Shown one piece after another: positions 61,265 to 64,000 of a stretch of DNA of 64,000 bases. A program made the translations under genes and the position numbers. Within the stretch, counting starts at the first letter, position 1. Each line of letters opens with the position of its first letter. The stretch is from NCBI GenBank assembly GCA_016217595.1, contig JACRHS010000022.1, positions 1 to 64,000 on the forward strand. Direction: 5' to 3'. The notes below the pieces were generated by a model. That model did not search any database and was not told where the DNA came from. It saw nothing but the letters and a program-made list of their open reading frames with translations. The DNA is from Opitutia bacterium (GTDB taxonomy: Bacteria; Verrucomicrobiota; Verrucomicrobiia; Opitutales; Opitutaceae).

Positions 61265-63913
61265 ATGAGCCCCTGCGCGCCCGCCTTCGCGTCCCGTTTT
61301 TGGCGTCTGCTCTTTGCCAGCGCCGCGTGCCTGGCCGCTGGCCTCACCGCATCGCCGCTGGCGCGCGCCGCCGCGCCCGATGACCTCGCCTGGCCGGCCG
61401 TGCAACGCGAACACAAGCCCTGGACGCGCTGGTGGTGGCCCGGCAGCGCTGTCGATCCCGCCAACCTCACACGCGAACTCACCGCGTTGGCCGAAGCCGG
61501 CCTCGGCGGCGTCGAAATCACGCCCATCTACGGCGCGAAAGGCGCGGAAGAGCGCTTCGTCCCGTTTCTCTCTCCGAAATACGTCGAGCTGCTCGCGCAC
61601 ACCGCGGCCGAGGCGCGCCGGCTCGGTCTCGGCGTCGACATGGCCACCGGCACCGGCTGGCCGTTCGGCGGCCCGCAAGTCGGACCCGATGATGCCGAGT
61701 TGAAAATCGCCCTCGCCGACGGCCAGCTCGCGCCGCGCCCCACCGGCTTCAAGGTCAAACGCGCCGCGCCCGGCGGCGCCGGCCCCGTGCTCAATCCTTT
61801 CTCGCCCGCCGCCCTCGCGCGTTACCTCGTGCCCTTCACGGCGGCGCTCGCGCCCCTGCCGCCCGGCGCGTTGCACGGCCAGTTTCACGACTCGTTCGAG
61901 TACACCGCCAACTGGACGCCGGAGTTGCCGGAAAAATTCCTCGCCCAACACGGCTACGATCTGCGCGACCGCCTCGCCGAGTTCGGCGGCGCCGGCGATC
62001 CCGAGATCGTCGCCCGCGTGAAATCCGATTACCGCGAGACGCTCGCGCAACTGCACCTCGACTACGTCAAAACCTGGGTCGAGTGGACGCACCGCCTCGG
62101 CGGCGTCGCCCGCAACCAGGCCCACGGCGCGCCCGGCAACCTGCTCGATCTCTACGCCGCCGCGGACATACCCGAGACGGAGGTGTTCGGCGCGAGCGCG
62201 TTTCCCCTGCCCGGCTATCGTTACGAAGCCGCCGAGCTCGGCAAAAATCTGCCGCAACCGCTCGTCAACCGCTTCGCCTCCTCCGCCGCGCACGTCGCCG
62301 GCCGGCCGCACGCGTCGTCGGAGACGTTCACCTGGCTGCGCGAACATTTCCACGAATCGCCTTCCGAGATGAAGCCCGAACTCGACCAGCTTTTTCTCAC
62401 CGGCATCAACCACGTGTTTTACCACGGCACCGCCTACTCGCCGGCCGACGCGCCGTGGCCCGGCTGGCTGTTCTACGCTTCCACGCAGTTCAACCCACGC
62501 AACCCGCTCTGGCGCGATTTCGCTGCGCTCAACGCGTACATCGCCCGCGCCCAGTCGCTCCTCCAAGCCGGCGCGCCCGACAACGACCTGCTCGTCTACT
62601 GGCCGGTCTACGACCTCTGGCATCGAGCCGAGGGCTGGGACCGCCGCTTCAGCATGCACGGGCGCGACTGGCTCACCGAGTCGCCCACCGGCGAAACCGC
62701 GCGCCTGCTGATCGCCCGCGGCTGCGCGTTTGACTTCATCTCCGACGCCCAGCTCGACCAGACGCGTTTCGCCGCCGGCGAATTGAAAACGCCGGGCGCC
62801 GCCTACCGCGCGATTCTCGTGCCGCGCTGCGAACACCTGCCGCTCGCCACCCTGCAACGCCTGCTCGCCCTCGCGCACGACGGCGCCACGGTGCTTTTCC
62901 TCGGCGCGCTGCCGGCCGATGTCCCGGGGCTGGGCCGGCTCGCCGAACGCCGCGCGCAATTTCAGGCCGCGCTCGCGCCGCTCGCGTGGGCCGACGGGCC
63001 GACCGCCGGTCTGCGCATCGCACCCGTGGGCGAAGGCCAGATGGCCGTGGGGCCGAGCCTGACGGCGCTGCTGGCGTTGACGCGCGCGACCGCCGAGCCG
63101 CTCGCCACGCAGGGCGTGGACGTGCTGCGCCGCCGCACCGCCGACGGTTACATTTACTTCGTCGCCAATCTCACCGCGCAACCGCTCGACGGCTGGGTGC
63201 AACTCGGCCGCGCCGCGCAATCCGCCGTGCTGCTCGATGCCCGCACCGGCCGCGCCGGCGTCGCCGCGCTGCATCCGTTGCCCGACGGCGCGGAGGTGTT
63301 CCTGCAACTGCGCCCCGGCGAATCGATCTTTGTGCGCACGCTGACCAAGCGTGCCGCACGCGGCGCCGCCTGGCCGTATTTCTGCGAGAACGAAGACGCC
63401 ACTCCCATCGCCCTCGCCGGCGAGTGGCGCGTGCGTTTCAGCGCAGGCGGACCGGAACTGCCGCCGGCATTCGCCACACCGACGCTCCACTCGTGGACCG
63501 AGCAAGGCGGCGAGGCCGAACGCTTCGCCGGCACCGCGCGCTACGAACTCGATTTCACGTTGCCCGCCGGCGCCAAGGCCGACGACTGGCTCCTCTCGCT
63601 CGGCGACGTCCGCGAGACCGCGCGCGTCTTTATCAACGGCACCGAAGTCGACCACCTCTGGAGCCTGCCATTCGTCACACGGCTCGGCCCGACGCTCCGC
63701 CCCGGCCGCAACCAGCTCGCCATCGAGGTGACGAATCTCGCCGCCAACCGTATCCGCGATCTGGATCGGCGCGGAGTGGCGTGGAAGAATTTTCACGAAA
63801 TCAATTTCGTGAACATCCACTACAAGAGCTTCGACGCCGCCGAGTGGCCGCTGCAACCGTCGGGCCTGCTCGGCCCGGTGACGCTCACGCCGCTGCGCAC
63901 GCTGAAGCCGTGA
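61265..63913 (+). CDS. Exported glycoside hydrolase, GH106 (alpha-L-rhamnosidase)-like
   Basis: 882 residues with a signal peptide (LLFASAACLAAGLTASPLARA). The N-terminal barrel begins KPWTRWWWPGSAVDPANLTR then ELTALAEAGLGGVEITPIYG, the signature opening of GH106-type enzymes, with LGVDMATGTGWPFGGPQVG and FHDSFEYTANWTP further on. LLVYWPVYDLWHRAEG marks the middle domain. The C-terminal beta-sandwich (RYELDFTLPAGAKADDWLLS, then VFINGTEVDHLWSLPFVTRL) resembles a galactose-binding or sugar-binding domain. GH106 enzymes release alpha-L-rhamnose from plant polysaccharides such as rhamnogalacturonan. Catalytic Glu residues are plausible but not assigned here. Confidence 0.85.
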   Translation: MSPCAPAFASRFWRLLFASAACLAAGLTASPLARAAAPDDLAWPAVQREHKPWTRWWWPGSAVDPANLTRELTALAEAGLGGVEITPIYGAKGAEERFVPFLSPKYVELLAHTAAEARRLGLGVDMATGTGWPFGGPQVGPDDAELKIALADGQLAPRPTGFKVKRAAPGGAGPVLNPFSPAALARYLVPFTAALAPLPPGALHGQFHDSFEYTANWTPELPEKFLAQHGYDLRDRLAEFGGAGDPEIVARVKSDYRETLAQLHLDYVKTWVEWTHRLGGVARNQAHGAPGNLLDLYAAADIPETEVFGASAFPLPGYRYEAAELGKNLPQPLVNRFASSAAHVAGRPHASSETFTWLREHFHESPSEMKPELDQLFLTGINHVFYHGTAYSPADAPWPGWLFYASTQFNPRNPLWRDFAALNAYIARAQSLLQAGAPDNDLLVYWPVYDLWHRAEGWDRRFSMHGRDWLTESPTGETARLLIARGCAFDFISDAQLDQTRFAAGELKTPGAAYRAILVPRCEHLPLATLQRLLALAHDGATVLFLGALPADVPGLGRLAERRAQFQAALAPLAWADGPTAGLRIAPVGEGQMAVGPSLTALLALTRATAEPLATQGVDVLRRRTADGYIYFVANLTAQPLDGWVQLGRAAQSAVLLDARTGRAGVAALHPLPDGAEVFLQLRPGESIFVRTLTKRAARGAAWPYFCENEDATPIALAGEWRVRFSAGGPELPPAFATPTLHSWTEQGGEAERFAGTARYELDFTLPAGAKADDWLLSLGDVRETARVFINGTEVDHLWSLPFVTRLGPTLRPGRNQLAIEVTNLAANRIRDLDRRGVAWKNFHEINFVNIHYKSFDAAEWPLQPSGLLGPVTLTPLRTLKP

Positions 63914-64000
63914 TCACCGCCGCGGCGCGTCGCCCGCCGGGCGCGGGAAAAACCGGTGGTTCAGCGGCCGGCGCTGCTCGGGCGTGAGCGGCGGCAGATC
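63914..64000 (-). CDS. C-terminal fragment of a convergent gene at the window edge
   Basis: The minus-strand frame is open from base 64000 to a TGA at 63916-63914, giving DLPPLTPEQRRPLNHRFFPR then PAGDAPRR and stop. It starts immediately after the glycosidase stop on the other strand. The Pro/Arg-rich tail is plausible as a protein end, but only 28 residues are visible and no family can be named. Confidence 0.3.
   Translation of the reverse strand, partial: DLPPLTPEQRRPLNHRFFPRPAGDAPRR

Noticed and set aside
61088-63856. 922-codon minus-strand open frame opposite the GH106-like gene
   Set aside because: The plus strand encodes a recognisable glycosidase with a signal peptide; the antisense product is Arg/Gly/Ala-rich with no motif.

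Overview
The window is a high-GC bacterial chromosome segment, most likely from the Verrucomicrobiota (Opitutaceae-like). This is inferred from gene content: a LacI regulator beside a sialate O-acetylesterase, a second such esterase, a GH106-type glycosidase, a TonB-dependent receptor with a VKLEKFVVTG-type N-terminus, a giant delta-60 repeat protein, a DUF4139 protein, a DUF1573 protein and an unusual density of hybrid histidine kinases. No phage, integrase, transposase or CRISPR array is visible.

Layout. 1-6.6 kb: the end of a secreted carbohydrate-binding protein, a LacI regulator divergent from a sialate O-acetylesterase, a secreted beta-helix protein and a small exported GspC-like protein. 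6.65-14.75 kb: a minus-strand four-gene operon with three successive 4-bp stop/start overlaps. Its first gene encodes a copper P1B-ATPase fused to an ETR1-type ethylene-binding membrane domain and a PAS domain. It is followed by a membrane histidine kinase, an Rcp1/CheY-like receiver and a hybrid kinase. 15-18 kb: a divergent TonB receptor. 18.4-23.2 kb: a TPR protein and a large Ig-like exported protein. 23.5-31.3 kb: two hybrid kinases, a divergent NarL-type regulator, a FadL-type porin and a chemoreceptor. 31.8-35.8 kb: housekeeping genes (tRNA-Glu, purC, cinA-like, uvrC). 35.9-42.3 kb: a MASE1/GAF/PAS hybrid kinase with a NarL regulator, then a rhodanese/MauE-like pair and a small conserved protein. 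42.4-52.7 kb: a second sialate esterase, the delta-60 protein, a DUF4139 protein and a DUF1573 protein. 53-59.7 kb: an RHS/YD-repeat protein with an AT-rich C-terminal tip and a small membrane protein downstream, resembling a toxin/immunity pair. 59.8-64 kb: an outer-membrane barrel, an exported peroxiredoxin, a GH106-like glycosidase and a gene fragment at the edge.

The main find is the 11.1-14.7 kb fusion. In plants the copper ATPase RAN1 is needed to make the copper-dependent ethylene receptor ETR1 functional. Here a copper ATPase and an ETR1-like domain are one polypeptide, encoded with kinase and receiver proteins. Of the seven ETR1 residues most often linked to ethylene or copper binding (D25, Y32, I35, P36, I62, C65, H69), six are identical at exactly the same spacing; D25 is Asn. 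The module is therefore a candidate self-metallating copper or ethylene sensor.

Start codons were moved inward from the longest open frame wherever a signal peptide, domain edge or ribosome-binding site supported it. Functions come from recognised motifs; no database search was run.
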